A stretch of 64,000 nt of DNA, from the NCBI RefSeq assembly GCF_002252585.1, contig NZ_NQLD01000012.1; one strand, 5' to 3'. Shown one piece after another: positions 25,527 to 34,473 of this stretch (within the stretch, counting starts at the first letter, position 1; every line of letters begins with the position of its first letter). This stretch comes from Methanocatella intestini. GTDB lineage: Archaea > Methanobacteriota > Methanobacteria > Methanobacteriales > Methanobacteriaceae. The position numbers and the translations under genes are program-made. Under the pieces are notes generated by a model. The model had not been told where the DNA came from and did no database searches. It worked only from the letters and a program-made list of their open reading frames with translations.

Positions 25527-26606
25527 ATGGGTAATAAGAAAACAGCTATGGTAGGAACTCCTTGCCAAATTTTAGCAGCTACAAAAATTAATAGATATGA
25601 AGAAAAAACCGGCGGTTCTCCTATTGATGTTAAAATAGGTTTGTTTTGTATGGAAAACTTCTCATACCAGTATCTTAAAAGATATTTAAAAAGTCAGGGT
25701 ATTGAATTATTTGAAGTTAAAGAATTTAGAATAGAAAAAGGACAATTTGTTGCATATTTAATAGATGGTAATGTATTTAAAATACCAATAGCTGAAACTG
25801 AACCTTTTACTCGTAAAAATTGCCATATCTGTACTGATTATACTTCTGATGTTTCAGATATTTCTGTTGGATCTGTCGGTTCTCCGAAGTATCAGTCAAC
25901 TGTTATTGTAAGAACTGAAAAAGGTAAACAGATAATTGATGCATGTATAGCTGAAGGATACATTGAAGCTGAACCGATTTCCAAAAAAGGTCAGGAATTA
26001 CTGGAAAAAATAGCTAATCAAAAAATCACTAAAAATACAAGGATTTACAAGAAACGGGAAGCTATCGGAAGACCTGTTTTATCAAAAAGACAAATATCTG
26101 AAGAAGAGTTTTATGATGAATGCAGCAAATGCCAATTTGATAACTTGCAAAACGATGTAATCAGTGTAGGAGCCTGTGTTTTATGCGGTGCATGTGAATA
26201 TGTCTGTCCAATTGAAGCTATTCAGATAAACAACAGAAAACCGGTATCAATAAAAGAATGTGAAGAAGAATGTCACGCATGTTACTTTGCATGTCCTAGA
26301 ACATTTATCAGTGATGCAATATATCCTGAAGGAATTGATGAACAGCCGTTAGGTGAATACCTTGAAATTTACTCTGTAAAAGCAGATTCAATTATGGGTC
26401 AAGACGGTGGTGTAGTATCAGCTATTTTAGTATACCTTCTTGAAAATGACATTGTTGATGAAGTTTCTGTTGTTGGTGAAGATAAAGATGCACCTTGGAG
26501 ACCTGAATCTTATCTTACATCTAAAATCCAGGATGTTATTAAAGCTGCCGGAACCAAATACAGTACTACTACAATTGGATTTAAGGCATTAACAAATAAG
26601 AAGTAA
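25527..26606 (+). CDS. FrhB/FdhB-like flavoprotein with 4Fe-4S sites, domain order permuted
   Basis: A 359-residue relative of the F420-hydrogenase/formate dehydrogenase beta subunit, which passes electrons to F420 or another carrier through FAD. In FrhB the order is QDGG...AAGTKY domain, then PCQ, then CMENF and GSVGSP. Here the protein starts at the PCQ point (AMVGTPCQILA), continues with FCMENFSYQYL, CHICTDYTSDVSDISVGSVGSP, then ferredoxin motifs CVLCGACEYVCP and CHACYFACP near 213-255, and ends with GQDGGVVSAILVYLL and AAGTKYSTTTIGF. The N-terminal domain has thus moved to the C-terminus. The ATG at 25527 is preferred over GTG 25518 because AGAGGTG overlaps the latter. Confidence 0.85.
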   Translation: MGNKKTAMVGTPCQILAATKINRYEEKTGGSPIDVKIGLFCMENFSYQYLKRYLKSQGIELFEVKEFRIEKGQFVAYLIDGNVFKIPIAETEPFTRKNCHICTDYTSDVSDISVGSVGSPKYQSTVIVRTEKGKQIIDACIAEGYIEAEPISKKGQELLEKIANQKITKNTRIYKKREAIGRPVLSKRQISEEEFYDECSKCQFDNLQNDVISVGACVLCGACEYVCPIEAIQINNRKPVSIKECEEECHACYFACPRTFISDAIYPEGIDEQPLGEYLEIYSVKADSIMGQDGGVVSAILVYLLENDIVDEVSVVGEDKDAPWRPESYLTSKIQDVIKAAGTKYSTTTIGFKALTNKK

Positions 26607-26673
26607 ATCTTCTTACTTTTACTTATTTTTTAAACTATTTATAATATAAAAAATACATTTATTTAGTGGTGAT

Positions 26674-27705
26674 ATGATGGAATTAATGAAAGAGCTTTCT
26701 TTAACTCCAGGTGTTTCTGGATCTGAAGAAAAAATAGCAAACATTATTAAAAGAGAATTAAAAGATGTTGCTGATTCTATTGAAGAAGACAGTATGGGCA
26801 ATGTAATAGCTACTAAAAAAGGTGAGAAAAAAGCACCTACTGTAATGTTAGCTTCCCATATGGATGAAATCGGATTGATGGTCAGATATATTGATGAAAA
26901 AGGATATGTCAAATTCTCAACAATCGGTGGAATTAATGACCAAATGCTAATGAATCAGTCTGTAATTATTCACAGCAGCATTGGAGAAGATGTTCCGGGG
27001 GTTATTGGCTCAAAACCACCTCATGTTACAAAACCTGAAGAAAGAAACAAAGTTGTAAAAGCAGACGACATGTTTATTGATATCGGTGCAAAAGACCAGG
27101 AAGATGCAGAAAAAATGATTCGCATTGGAGATAAAATAAGTTTCAGAGCATGGTTTGAAGAATATCCAAACGATTTAATTATGGGTAAAGCATTAGATAA
27201 TCGTGTAGGCTGTTATGTAATGATGGAAGTTTTAAAAAGAGTAAACACAAGAGCTACTGTTTACGGTGTAGGTACTGTACAGGAAGAAGTAGGTCTTAAA
27301 GGAGCAAAAACTTCTGCATTTAAATTAAATCCTGATATGGCTATTGCATTAGACGTTACCTTATCCGGGGACCATCCTGGAATTAAACCTGAAGAAGCAC
27401 CAGTGGTAATGGGTAAAGGTCCGGCTATAATTTTAGCTGATGCAAGCGGACGTGGAATCCTTACTCAACAATCAATTAAAGACTTGCTTATTAAAGCAGG
27501 TGATGAAAATGAAATTGATTACCAGTTAGAAGTAAGTGACGGCGGAACAACTGACGGTACAGCTATTCACTTAACAAGGGAAGGAATTCCAACTGGAGTT
27601 TTATCAGTTCCAACTAGATATATACATACTACTGTAAGTGTCTGCAGTATGAAAGATGTTGAATCAACTATTCAGTTAATTACAGAAGCTATAAACTCTT
27701 TATAG
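26674..27705 (+). CDS. M42 family metallo-aminopeptidase
   Basis: A 343-residue cytoplasmic peptidase of the tetrahedral aminopeptidase family, trimming peptides after proteasome cleavage. Metal ligands are visible: ASHMDEIG (His near 68), KALDNRVG (bridging Asp near 176), VQEEVG (catalytic Glu pair near 209), ALDVTLSGD (Asp near 231) and the late YIHTTVS (His near 318). Two ATG codons in tandem (26674, 26677) follow GGTGAT; the second has slightly better spacing. These enzymes are sometimes labelled endoglucanase, which is not supported here. Confidence 0.9.
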   Translation: MMELMKELSLTPGVSGSEEKIANIIKRELKDVADSIEEDSMGNVIATKKGEKKAPTVMLASHMDEIGLMVRYIDEKGYVKFSTIGGINDQMLMNQSVIIHSSIGEDVPGVIGSKPPHVTKPEERNKVVKADDMFIDIGAKDQEDAEKMIRIGDKISFRAWFEEYPNDLIMGKALDNRVGCYVMMEVLKRVNTRATVYGVGTVQEEVGLKGAKTSAFKLNPDMAIALDVTLSGDHPGIKPEEAPVVMGKGPAIILADASGRGILTQQSIKDLLIKAGDENEIDYQLEVSDGGTTDGTAIHLTREGIPTGVLSVPTRYIHTTVSVCSMKDVESTIQLITEAINSL

Positions 27706-27736
27706 CTTTTTTCAATTTTTTTGGAGATTATAAAAA

Positions 27737-28156
27737 ATGTTTAAAACTACTGTCACACCAAAATTTGGAGATCTTGATGGTTTAAGGCATATTAACAACA
27801 ATACATTAGGTGATTGGTTTGAAACCGGGAGAAATGAATTATTCAGAATATTCACTCCTGATTTAAAAGTTGATTATGAACACTGGAAATTAATTTTAGT
27901 TCATAATGATTATGATTACTTAAAACAAATTTTTTTAGGTCATGATGTTGAAATAAGGACTCATCTTTTAAAAATAGGAAACAGCTCTTTTACATTAGGT
28001 CAGGAAGCATGGCAAGACGGAAAATTAAAAGTTAAAGGAACTTGTGTTCTTGTTCACTTTGATTTTATGGAACAAAAATCAGTTCCAATACCTGATGATA
28101 TCAGATTGCAGCTTGAAAAACATTTAATTCCTGTAGATGAATTTGGAAAAGAATAA
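27737..28156 (+). CDS. Hotdog-fold acyl-CoA thioesterase
   Basis: A 139-residue protein of the 4-hydroxybenzoyl-CoA thioesterase type: FGDLDGLRHINNNTLGDWFE carries the Asp of the catalytic motif and the following long helix, and the later strands end with GTCVLVHFDF. It hydrolyses an acyl-CoA thioester; the chain is unknown. It sits 31 bases after the M42 gene and converges with trmO on the other strand, with their stops next to each other. Confidence 0.82.
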   Translation: MFKTTVTPKFGDLDGLRHINNNTLGDWFETGRNELFRIFTPDLKVDYEHWKLILVHNDYDYLKQIFLGHDVEIRTHLLKIGNSSFTLGQEAWQDGKLKVKGTCVLVHFDFMEQKSVPIPDDIRLQLEKHLIPVDEFGKE

Positions 28157-28642
28157 TTATTTAAATCTGTCATCAGATTTTTGAGATTTAGCCTTTTTAT
28201 GGTTATTCTCAAACCAACCTATTTTTAAATCATCAATTGTGTCTTCGTATAGTTGGGGAACATAAGGTTTAATGTCCAATAGGGGTGTACCATTCAGAAC
28301 ATCAATATTTGAGATGTATATGGTATTTCCTTCAATTTTATCTAATTTTACTACAGAAGAACCTATGCGGTTTGGTCTTTTGGGAGATCTTGTTGCGAAA
28401 ACTCCGTGTGTGTTGTTGTCCATAAAAGGTTTTACTTCCAGCAGATATCCTTCAACTTTATGGAGCAGGTAAAGCAAATGTATGTGGGAAAAATCTTCCA
28501 AATCCTTTAAACCTGCTGCATATTTTTCATCAAGTACTATTTTTCCTTTAATGCCTTTTGCACCTGTTGGCTGTATAGGCATACCTTCAATATTTTCAAA
28601 CTCGGTATGTATAGTTCCAATAGATTCTAATTCGATTTTCAT
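28157..28642 (-). CDS. trmO: tRNA (t6A37) N6-methyltransferase TrmO family (UPF0066)
   Basis: A beta-barrel SAM enzyme of about 161 residues that methylates t6A37 in tRNA-Thr in bacteria. Family motifs are IGTIHTEF at the N-terminus, FSHIHLLYLLH, FATRSPKRPNRIGSSVVKLD (the signature RSPxRPNxIG), GTPLLDIKPYVPQ. An in-frame ATG at 28663 exists but adds seven residues not expected in the family; ATG 28642 is preferred although neither has a clear ribosome site. The archaeal target is inferred from family membership. Confidence 0.85.
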   Translation of the reverse strand: MKIELESIGTIHTEFENIEGMPIQPTGAKGIKGKIVLDEKYAAGLKDLEDFSHIHLLYLLHKVEGYLLEVKPFMDNNTHGVFATRSPKRPNRIGSSVVKLDKIEGNTIYISNIDVLNGTPLLDIKPYVPQLYEDTIDDLKIGWFENNHKKAKSQKSDDRFK

Positions 28643-28781
28643 ATTTTTTAATTTAAATTTCAATTTATTTAAAACAATCGAATCTGTATTAAATAGGAAT
28701 TTTAATAATGATTCTGGCTTTTTGGTTGTAGAATTTGGATTATATATTGGTATTGGTGATAAAAAATAAGTTTGTAGGTAA

Positions 28782-28991
28782 TTATTCTTTACCTACAATA
28801 ATTTCAGTTGATTTGATGATAGCTGTTGCATCATCTCCTTCTTTTAAACCGAGTTTTTCAACGGATTCTTTGGTAATTAAAGCTGTAATTTCACCAGGTT
28901 CTTCAACTTGGATTTTAACACTAGCCATAACTCCGCCAGTTTTAATGTCAGTTATTTTTCCATTCATTTTATTTCTAGCGCTGATTTCCAT
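28782..28991 (-). CDS. Molbindin-like TOBE-domain protein
   Basis: A 69-residue single TOBE (Mop) domain: ISARNKMNGKITDIKTGG, then VKIQVEEPGEITALIT, then EGDDATAIIKSTEIIVGK. Such molbindins bind molybdate or tungstate as oligomers and store or buffer it. In a methanogen this would supply formylmethanofuran or formate dehydrogenase. The AAGGAG site before the ATG is good. Molybdopterin genes (moaE) lie a few kb away but on a separate unit. Confidence 0.85.
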   Translation of the reverse strand: MEISARNKMNGKITDIKTGGVMASVKIQVEEPGEITALITKESVEKLGLKEGDDATAIIKSTEIIVGKE

Positions 28992-29142
28992 TTTAAAATC
29001 TCCTTAGGATATTTTCAATAATATATTAATATCGAATTGCATATAAATCTTTCGTTTTATGGAATATTAAAACTTTTTACAACGATTACATATTTTTTTA
29101 CATATCGATATTTAAAGTATTATTTAAATACAATATATTAAT

Positions 29143-30720
29143 ATGAATAAAAAGGTTGTATTTTTAATAAGCTTATTTTTTCTGCTGTTAACAATACCAT
29201 TGGCTGCAGCTGATGATAATATAACTCAGGAAAATTTATGGTATGTAAAAGCAGGACCAAATGATGGAGACGGTTCCAGCAGCAATCCATTTAATTGTTT
29301 AGATTCAGCGTTAAACAAAGCTAATGATAACGACACTATTATCGTTAATAATGGATATTACAATGGTCCGCATAATAACGGACTGGAAATATCAAAGAAT
29401 AATCTGAATATTATTGGCTGTGAAAACACTGTTTTTACCGGGCAAAATTATGAAAACTTTTTTAAAATAACAGGCAATAACATAACAGTTAAAGGAATCA
29501 CATTTACTGAAGGGTATGGCGGAATAACTGTAAATAAAGATGCCAGCTTAAAAATCATGGATTCAAAATTTATTGAAAACAGCGGAATCAATGGAATATG
29601 CATTGATAATCACGGTAATTTAACAGTAATTTCCAGCTATTTTTCAAATAATACAGCAATACGTGATGCAGGATGCATATCCAGTCTTGAAAGGAGCCAT
29701 ACAACAATAATTAACTCTACATTTGAGTTTAATAGTGCTGGAAGAAATGGAGGAGCACTTAAAATAAATGATTCTTATGCAGATATTTTCAATTGCAGTT
29801 TTATTAATAACACAGCTTCAGATAATGATAATTATGGCGGAGCTGTTTATCACTGGACAGGAATAACAAGAATTTATAATTCATCATTCATTAATAATAC
29901 AGCAGGCAGATGTGGCGGAGCAGTTTATACAAACGGAAAAAATGGATATGGGATTTTTGAAAGTTATAACTGTGAATATTTAAACAATACATCTCCGGAA
30001 GGTGGGGCAATTTATATAAGAAGTACAGAGGGTCAGATTAACTATTGCGGTTTTATCAATAATACCAATACAATCTATTATGAAAATTTCAAGGAAAAAA
30101 TGGATTTAAATGATAACTGGTGGGCAAATAACAATCCGAATTTCAGTAATTTAATAAACGGTCAGATAAGCATTAAAAACTATGCTGCTGTAAAACTGAA
30201 TATGGATTCTGAAGCTAAAGTTAACACACCTGTATCTATTAATCTTATATGGAATAATGCAGTTTTTAAAAGAAATGCAATATTTAAAAGCACAGGTGGG
30301 GATATAAGCGGAAACATATTCACAACCAATACTTCAGGAAAATATGTAATAACAGCTATTGTGGACAATGAAATCTTAAATACAACTGTTGATGCAGTTC
30401 AAAATGCATTTTTAAGTCTTAATGATCTTGAGATGTATTATAAAGACGGATCCAGATTAATGGCTAATTTGTCTGATAATTTCAAAAAGCCAATAGCTAA
30501 TGCTATAGTAACATTTAATATCAATGGAGGAGTTTATAATCGAACAACAGATAATGAAGGTTTGGCATTTTTAACAGTCAATTTGAAAGCTAATCACTAT
30601 CTGGTTAATGTAAGTTATAATGGAAACTTCACTTACAATCCAACTGAAGCTAGCGGAAAAATAAATGTCAAATCAACTGTTTTAGCCAGAGATACTGTTT
30701 TAATGAAGATGGAAGTTTAG
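29143..30720 (+). CDS. Adhesin-like beta-helix protein, 5' part of a disrupted gene
   Basis: 525 residues: signal peptide 1-23 (VVFLISLFFLLLTIPLAAA), a parallel beta-helix (about 25-350, many NNT/FINNTA and GGAVY motifs), then Ig-like repeats (NAIVTFNINGGVYNRTTDNEG). The reading frame ends abruptly after STVLARDTVLMKMEV; the next repeat continues in another frame (30721-31133) as GSLAINKNVTFNINGIF. The segment normally between these points in this repeat type (YYKNGTxFxAKF) is missing, so a deletion rather than a single-base error caused the break. The remaining product could still be exported but has lost its C-terminal repeats. Confidence 0.75.
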   Translation: MNKKVVFLISLFFLLLTIPLAAADDNITQENLWYVKAGPNDGDGSSSNPFNCLDSALNKANDNDTIIVNNGYYNGPHNNGLEISKNNLNIIGCENTVFTGQNYENFFKITGNNITVKGITFTEGYGGITVNKDASLKIMDSKFIENSGINGICIDNHGNLTVISSYFSNNTAIRDAGCISSLERSHTTIINSTFEFNSAGRNGGALKINDSYADIFNCSFINNTASDNDNYGGAVYHWTGITRIYNSSFINNTAGRCGGAVYTNGKNGYGIFESYNCEYLNNTSPEGGAIYIRSTEGQINYCGFINNTNTIYYENFKEKMDLNDNWWANNNPNFSNLINGQISIKNYAAVKLNMDSEAKVNTPVSINLIWNNAVFKRNAIFKSTGGDISGNIFTTNTSGKYVITAIVDNEILNTTVDAVQNAFLSLNDLEMYYKDGSRLMANLSDNFKKPIANAIVTFNINGGVYNRTTDNEGLAFLTVNLKANHYLVNVSYNGNFTYNPTEASGKINVKSTVLARDTVLMKMEV

Positions 30721-31133
30721 CTATTAATAAAAATGTAACATTCAATATAAATGGAATATTCTATACTCGTGAAACTGATTTAAATGGTTCAGCTAGTTTA
30801 GCAATCAATTTAAGACCTGGAAAATATGTTATTACAACAATCTTTGACGGACTGGAAATAGGAAAACAGGTTAATGTATTGCCGACATTAGTAACACGAA
30901 ATCTTACTATGGAATATCTGGACGGCAGCAGATTTACAGCACAGGTGCTTAACGGTCAGGGCAGACCACTAGCTAATCAAAATGTTTCATTTAATGTAAA
31001 TGGAGTGTTTTATCATAAAATTACTGGTGCTGATGGTTTAGCTAGTTTAAATATTCGGTTAATGTCAGGGGAATATATCATAACTTCAATATGGAATGAA
31101 TTCCAGACAGGAAATACAATAAAAGTTAGTTAA
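30721..31133 (+). pseudogene. 3' remnant of the disrupted adhesin-like gene
   Basis: In a frame different from the upstream part, this stretch encodes two further Ig-like repeats (NVTFNINGIFYTRETD and NVSFNVNGVFYHKITG, each followed by LNxRLMSGEY-type ends). It continues the adhesin-like protein and has no start or ribosome site of its own; an in-frame ATG at 30909 is inside a repeat. Together with the upstream part the original protein was about 670-680 residues. Confidence 0.7.
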
Positions 31134-31147
31134 TAATAAAAATAATT

Positions 31148-31333
31148 TTAATTATATGAAAATACCTGAGTTAGAATAGCTGTTGCATCATATCCGAAGA
31201 CTGTCTGAAGTGCGAAAAATAAGAAAATCAGTGCCAGAACAACAAAAATAAACTTAATGTTTTTTACTATTAAGTAAATGACTAAAAACAGGAGTATTAA
31301 TTTAATAAAAAAAATTAGAGGTATAAAAATCAA
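31148..31333 (-). CDS. Small hydrophobic protein, unknown
   Basis: About 61 residues, almost entirely hydrophobic with two membrane segments (LIFFIKLILLFLVIYLIV and FIFVVLALIFLFFALQTVFG). It reads from a TTG that overlaps the moaE stop (TTGA), so it would be translationally coupled to moaE. The GGAGG at the moaE end is too close to that TTG, which leaves the true start uncertain. No family recognised. Confidence 0.45.
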   Translation of the reverse strand: MIFIPLIFFIKLILLFLVIYLIVKNIKFIFVVLALIFLFFALQTVFGYDATAILTQVFSYN

Positions 31334-31767
31334 CCTCCAGCCAGTATTGTTTTGCTTCCATTATCTGAAATTTCTTCTTTTTTAAACTCAACATCATATT
31401 TTACTTTTTCAATTACTTCTTTTAGTGCATCAAGTGACTCTCCTCTATGGCCACCTAATACAGCAACTAAAAACAGACTGTCTCCTGTGTAAAATTCTCC
31501 AATATAATGTATTACAGATATTTCAAAAACATTGAATTTGATTTTTGCATCTTCAACAATATTTTCAATGTCTTTTAAGGTTTTTTCTTTATCGGGTGTA
31601 GTCAGTATGAGTTTTTCAAGGTTCATATTTTCTTCTTTTCCACGAACAATACCTTCAAAAGTAAAGATAGCTCCAGAATAATCTATTTTGTTTGATTTTT
31701 TCAAATCAGCTATTAAATCAGCCATTGTTACTTTATCTTCTTTTGCTTCAATAACTCTAACAACCAT
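31330..31767 (-). CDS. moaE: Molybdopterin synthase catalytic subunit
   Basis: MoaE converts cyclic pyranopterin monophosphate into molybdopterin using sulfur from MoaD. The 145-residue protein has AIFTFEGIVRGKEE near 33-46, an ISVIHYIGEFYTGDSLFLVAVLGGHRGESLDALKEVIEKVK region with the conserved GHR, and FKKEE with the active-site Lys near 129-133. It lies 3 bases after the NMN adenylyltransferase gene. No MoaD gene is visible next to it. Confidence 0.85.
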   Translation of the reverse strand: MVVRVIEAKEDKVTMADLIADLKKSNKIDYSGAIFTFEGIVRGKEENMNLEKLILTTPDKEKTLKDIENIVEDAKIKFNVFEISVIHYIGEFYTGDSLFLVAVLGGHRGESLDALKEVIEKVKYDVEFKKEEISDNGSKTILAGG

Positions 31768-31770
31768 TTT

Positions 31771-32310
31771 TTAATCTCCAAGTTCACTTATTTCTTTTAT
31801 AGCTAAGTTTTTTAATCTTTCAACACCATTTATTTCTTTTACAACATCTATTGTAGCTTGAGGAACAAGTTCCTGCCAGTTTTCATCTTTAAGCATTCTT
31901 TTTCTAATTTCTGTTCCGGATAAGTTCATTCTGTCATAAAGCGGAGGATTTCTGACTTCAAACCCTTCTTCATAAAAGAGCTGTTTAACTAATGAATTTC
32001 CAGAATAAACAACAGAAAAAGGAGGTGTCATCATCTTAACATGAGCAACCCATATTGCATTAAAATTAATATCTTCCATTGGTATGATGTAGTAGCTACC
32101 CGAATCGATATTATTTTCAATTAGTGCATGATTTAACATCACTACACGTTCTCCTGCAGTAAACGGGTCTTTTAATTCATGACTTTTTTGAGCACTGCCG
32201 ATTCCTATTATTATTTCATCTACTTCTTCCAGTGTTTTTTTAATGACTTCAATATGTCCATTATGGACTGGCTGCATCCTGCCGATTAATATTCCGCGAA
32301 TTTTTTCCAT
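31771..32310 (-). CDS. Nicotinamide-nucleotide adenylyltransferase, archaeal type
   Basis: Forms NAD from NMN and ATP. The 179-residue protein has ILIGRMQPVHNGHIEVIKK (HxGH-type motif HNGH), GIGSAQKSHELKDPFTAGER, and the C-terminal NLSGTEIRKRM (SGTxIR), all typical of archaeal NMNAT. A GTG at 32319 overlaps the upstream stop; ATG 32310 starts MEKIRGILIGRMQP and is preferred. Part of a minus-strand run peptidase-NMNAT-moaE-small membrane protein. Confidence 0.9.
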   Translation of the reverse strand: MEKIRGILIGRMQPVHNGHIEVIKKTLEEVDEIIIGIGSAQKSHELKDPFTAGERVVMLNHALIENNIDSGSYYIIPMEDINFNAIWVAHVKMMTPPFSVVYSGNSLVKQLFYEEGFEVRNPPLYDRMNLSGTEIRKRMLKDENWQELVPQATIDVVKEINGVERLKNLAIKEISELGD

Positions 32311-32315
32311 ATTAA

Positions 32316-33032
32316 TCACTTTTTCAAATTATCTAATGTGTAAATTAGTTTTTCTGCAGTATTATGTTTTTCTTGCAAGGAATTTGTAATACAGGTTTCC
32401 ATTAATAATGTGTTTATTCCTTGAGCAGCTATTGGCTCTGTAACTTTATGAGGACTTGTACCTTCTGTAAAGTTAAAATTCTCAATACTTAAATTATCCG
32501 CTATTATATGAGAATATTCATTTGATTTTGCACTATTATTTGATATTGAATAAATAAAATTGGAATATTCATATTTAGGATCAATTTCATGAACATCAAT
32601 TACAACAAATGGATTATCTGCTTTTATATTGGGAACAATAAAGTCATGAGCTAAATTTTCACCAGCAGGTCTTGTGTCATCACGTGAAGTTAGATTATCA
32701 TTTGCAACAACATAGTAAATTACGAATTTTTTAGTTAAATTATTCGTTCCGTTTTCTCCTGTAATATTAGCAATCGTTTTATTTACTTCTTCATGGATTT
32801 CATGTTCTCTAGGATGAACTCCAAGGATTACCCCAACAGTATCATTAGAAGAATTGTTTCCGGCTATAATTTTATAAACTGTTCCGTTTTCATTATTTCC
32901 AACAGTTGTCATATTATAGCAGTTTTCATCATCACTTTTTTTTTCAGGGTGGCTGATAACAACTGCAGTGTTTATCAGTACAACACCTATTAGAATGATT
33001 AAAATTAATTCGTACTTTGCTTTTTTATTCAT
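32316..33032 (-). CDS. Membrane-tethered M14-like (zinc carboxypeptidase/deacylase-type) protein
   Basis: About 238 residues. An N-terminal anchor (LILIILIGVVLINTAVVI) precedes an external domain rich in N-glycosylation-type Asn motifs. VGVILGVHPREHEIHEEV has the HPRExE zinc motif of M14/AstE-like enzymes, VVIDVHEID supplies the second His, and NTLLMETC a late Glu. It may remove amino acids or acyl groups from cell-wall or extracellular peptides. The ATG at 33032 is preferred to the TTG at 33041. Substrate unknown. Confidence 0.65.
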   Translation of the reverse strand: MNKKAKYELILIILIGVVLINTAVVISHPEKKSDDENCYNMTTVGNNENGTVYKIIAGNNSSNDTVGVILGVHPREHEIHEEVNKTIANITGENGTNNLTKKFVIYYVVANDNLTSRDDTRPAGENLAHDFIVPNIKADNPFVVIDVHEIDPKYEYSNFIYSISNNSAKSNEYSHIIADNLSIENFNFTEGTSPHKVTEPIAAQGINTLLMETCITNSLQEKHNTAEKLIYTLDNLKK

Positions 33033-33157
33033 AATTAACAACTAAAATTCTTTGTTTAATAAGTTATTGTTTTTAGTATAATAAAAGTTTTTGTAAAATT
33101 ATATAAAACATGTTGATTAAAATTAAATTATAGTAAACTTATTAATGGAGTTTTATA

Positions 33158-33829
33158 ATGGAAAAAAAGAATATGATGATAATAGCCGCAGTTGTTATTT
33201 TGGCTATTGTAATTGTTGTAGGTTTTATTTTTATTTCTGGTAATTCTAATGATTCATCTAAAGGATCAACTTCATTTTCTTCTCCTTTCATGGAGGGTAG
33301 TTTTGTAGGTAATGTTTCTTTAGAAAATGATTCTCTAGATTATGCTCATGCGTATAAAGATAAAGCTCATGATATAGAATATAATATTACTACAATGGAT
33401 AATGCATCTGCATTAATGGAAATTTATGAATTCCAGGGTATTGGTACTCCGGAAAAAAGAACTTTCAATGGTCAGGAATGGAATATTTACTTTGGTGAAG
33501 CTGTTCCTAATAGTGGAGATAATAATTCTACAAAATCCAATGATACAATGGGAATTATTATTTGTGAAGTTCAAAAAGAAAACCAAGGTTATGTTATTAA
33601 TGTAATCTTTGGAAATAATTCAGATGTTAACTTTACTAAAAATACTTATGGTGATTCATATATTGATTATGTGGAACCATTACTCAAATCTATTAGTTTA
33701 AAAGAAAGTAAGGATGTTCCATCTGTAGCTGATCAATTCGGATTGTCTCAGGATGAATTTAATCACCAAATTGATTTAATACATCAATATGAAGCAGGAA
33801 ATACTTCTGTATTGGAAGGCAGTGTTTAA
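33158..33829 (+). CDS. Membrane-anchored extracellular protein, unknown
   Basis: 223 residues: N-terminal anchor MIIAAVVILAIVIVVGFIFI, a Ser/Asn-rich linker, then a soluble domain with several NxT/S motifs and no recognised family. The last 30 residues (PSVADQFGLSQDEF) look helical. The start is supported by GGAG 11 bases before ATG. The stop touches the start of the Tsr3 gene, so they are co-transcribed even though the products act on opposite sides of the membrane. Confidence 0.65.
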   Translation: MEKKNMMIIAAVVILAIVIVVGFIFISGNSNDSSKGSTSFSSPFMEGSFVGNVSLENDSLDYAHAYKDKAHDIEYNITTMDNASALMEIYEFQGIGTPEKRTFNGQEWNIYFGEAVPNSGDNNSTKSNDTMGIIICEVQKENQGYVINVIFGNNSDVNFTKNTYGDSYIDYVEPLLKSISLKESKDVPSVADQFGLSQDEFNHQIDLIHQYEAGNTSVLEGSV

Positions 33830-34345
33830 ATGAAAATTACAGTTTTTCATGCAAATGAATGTGATAGAAAGAAATGCACTTCTATTAAAATGGAAAAATT
33901 AGGTAAATGTAAATTAGTATATAATATTAATAAAATACCTAGTGGAGCTGTTGTGTTAAACCCATTTGCCCAAAAAGCTGTTTCATACGAAGATTACAGA
34001 TATGTTCACAGAAGAGGAATTGTAGGACTTGACTGTTCATGGAATGAAGTATCAAGTTCTAAAAAATTCTTCTCTTTATCTAAATATCATAGGTCTCTTC
34101 CGTTTTTAATAGCCACTAATCCTGTTAATTATGGGAAACCATGTATTTTATCTACTGTTGAAGCTATTTCAGCTACTTTATATATTACTCGTTTTAAAGA
34201 TGAAGCAAAAGATATTTTAGATGGTTTTAAATGGGGACATACATTTTTAGAATTAAATCATGATCTTTTAGAAGCTTACAGTGAAGCTGATACTAGTAAA
34301 GACGTTGTTCGAGTTCAAAACGAATTTTTAGAATCTAAAGAATAA
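33830..34345 (+). CDS. rRNA aminocarboxypropyltransferase Tsr3 (DUF367)
   Basis: Transfers the aminocarboxypropyl group of SAM to a conserved small-subunit rRNA uridine. The 171-residue protein shows the family pattern: CDRKKCTSIKMEKLGK near 11-26, VLNPFAQKAVS, IVGLDCSWNEV, HRSLPFLIATNPVNYGKPC, LSTVEAISATLYI, and FKWGHTFLELN. Full length. The start ATG directly follows the upstream stop. Confidence 0.88.
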   Translation: MKITVFHANECDRKKCTSIKMEKLGKCKLVYNINKIPSGAVVLNPFAQKAVSYEDYRYVHRRGIVGLDCSWNEVSSSKKFFSLSKYHRSLPFLIATNPVNYGKPCILSTVEAISATLYITRFKDEAKDILDGFKWGHTFLELNHDLLEAYSEADTSKDVVRVQNEFLESKE

Positions 34346-34352
34346 TTTTAGA

Positions 34353-34367
34353 TTTTTATTTTTTTTT
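34353..34367 (+). terminator. Poly-T terminator after the Tsr3 gene
   Basis: A run TTTTTATTTTTTTTT just after the stop codon, typical of archaeal intrinsic terminators, which need T runs and not stems. Confidence 0.5.
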
Positions 34368-34473
34368 AAAAGCCGCTTTTTGATTTTTAAGTCAGTAAAA
34401 TTACTGCAGATAATATTTTATAGTCTAAATTCTAAAACTGATATTATAATTTCATTTTAAGGATTTTTTGATT

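Noticed and set aside
30660..30760. Programmed frameshift in the adhesin-like gene
   Set aside because: About a dozen residues expected between the two frames are missing, so a deletion explains the break better than a slippery site.
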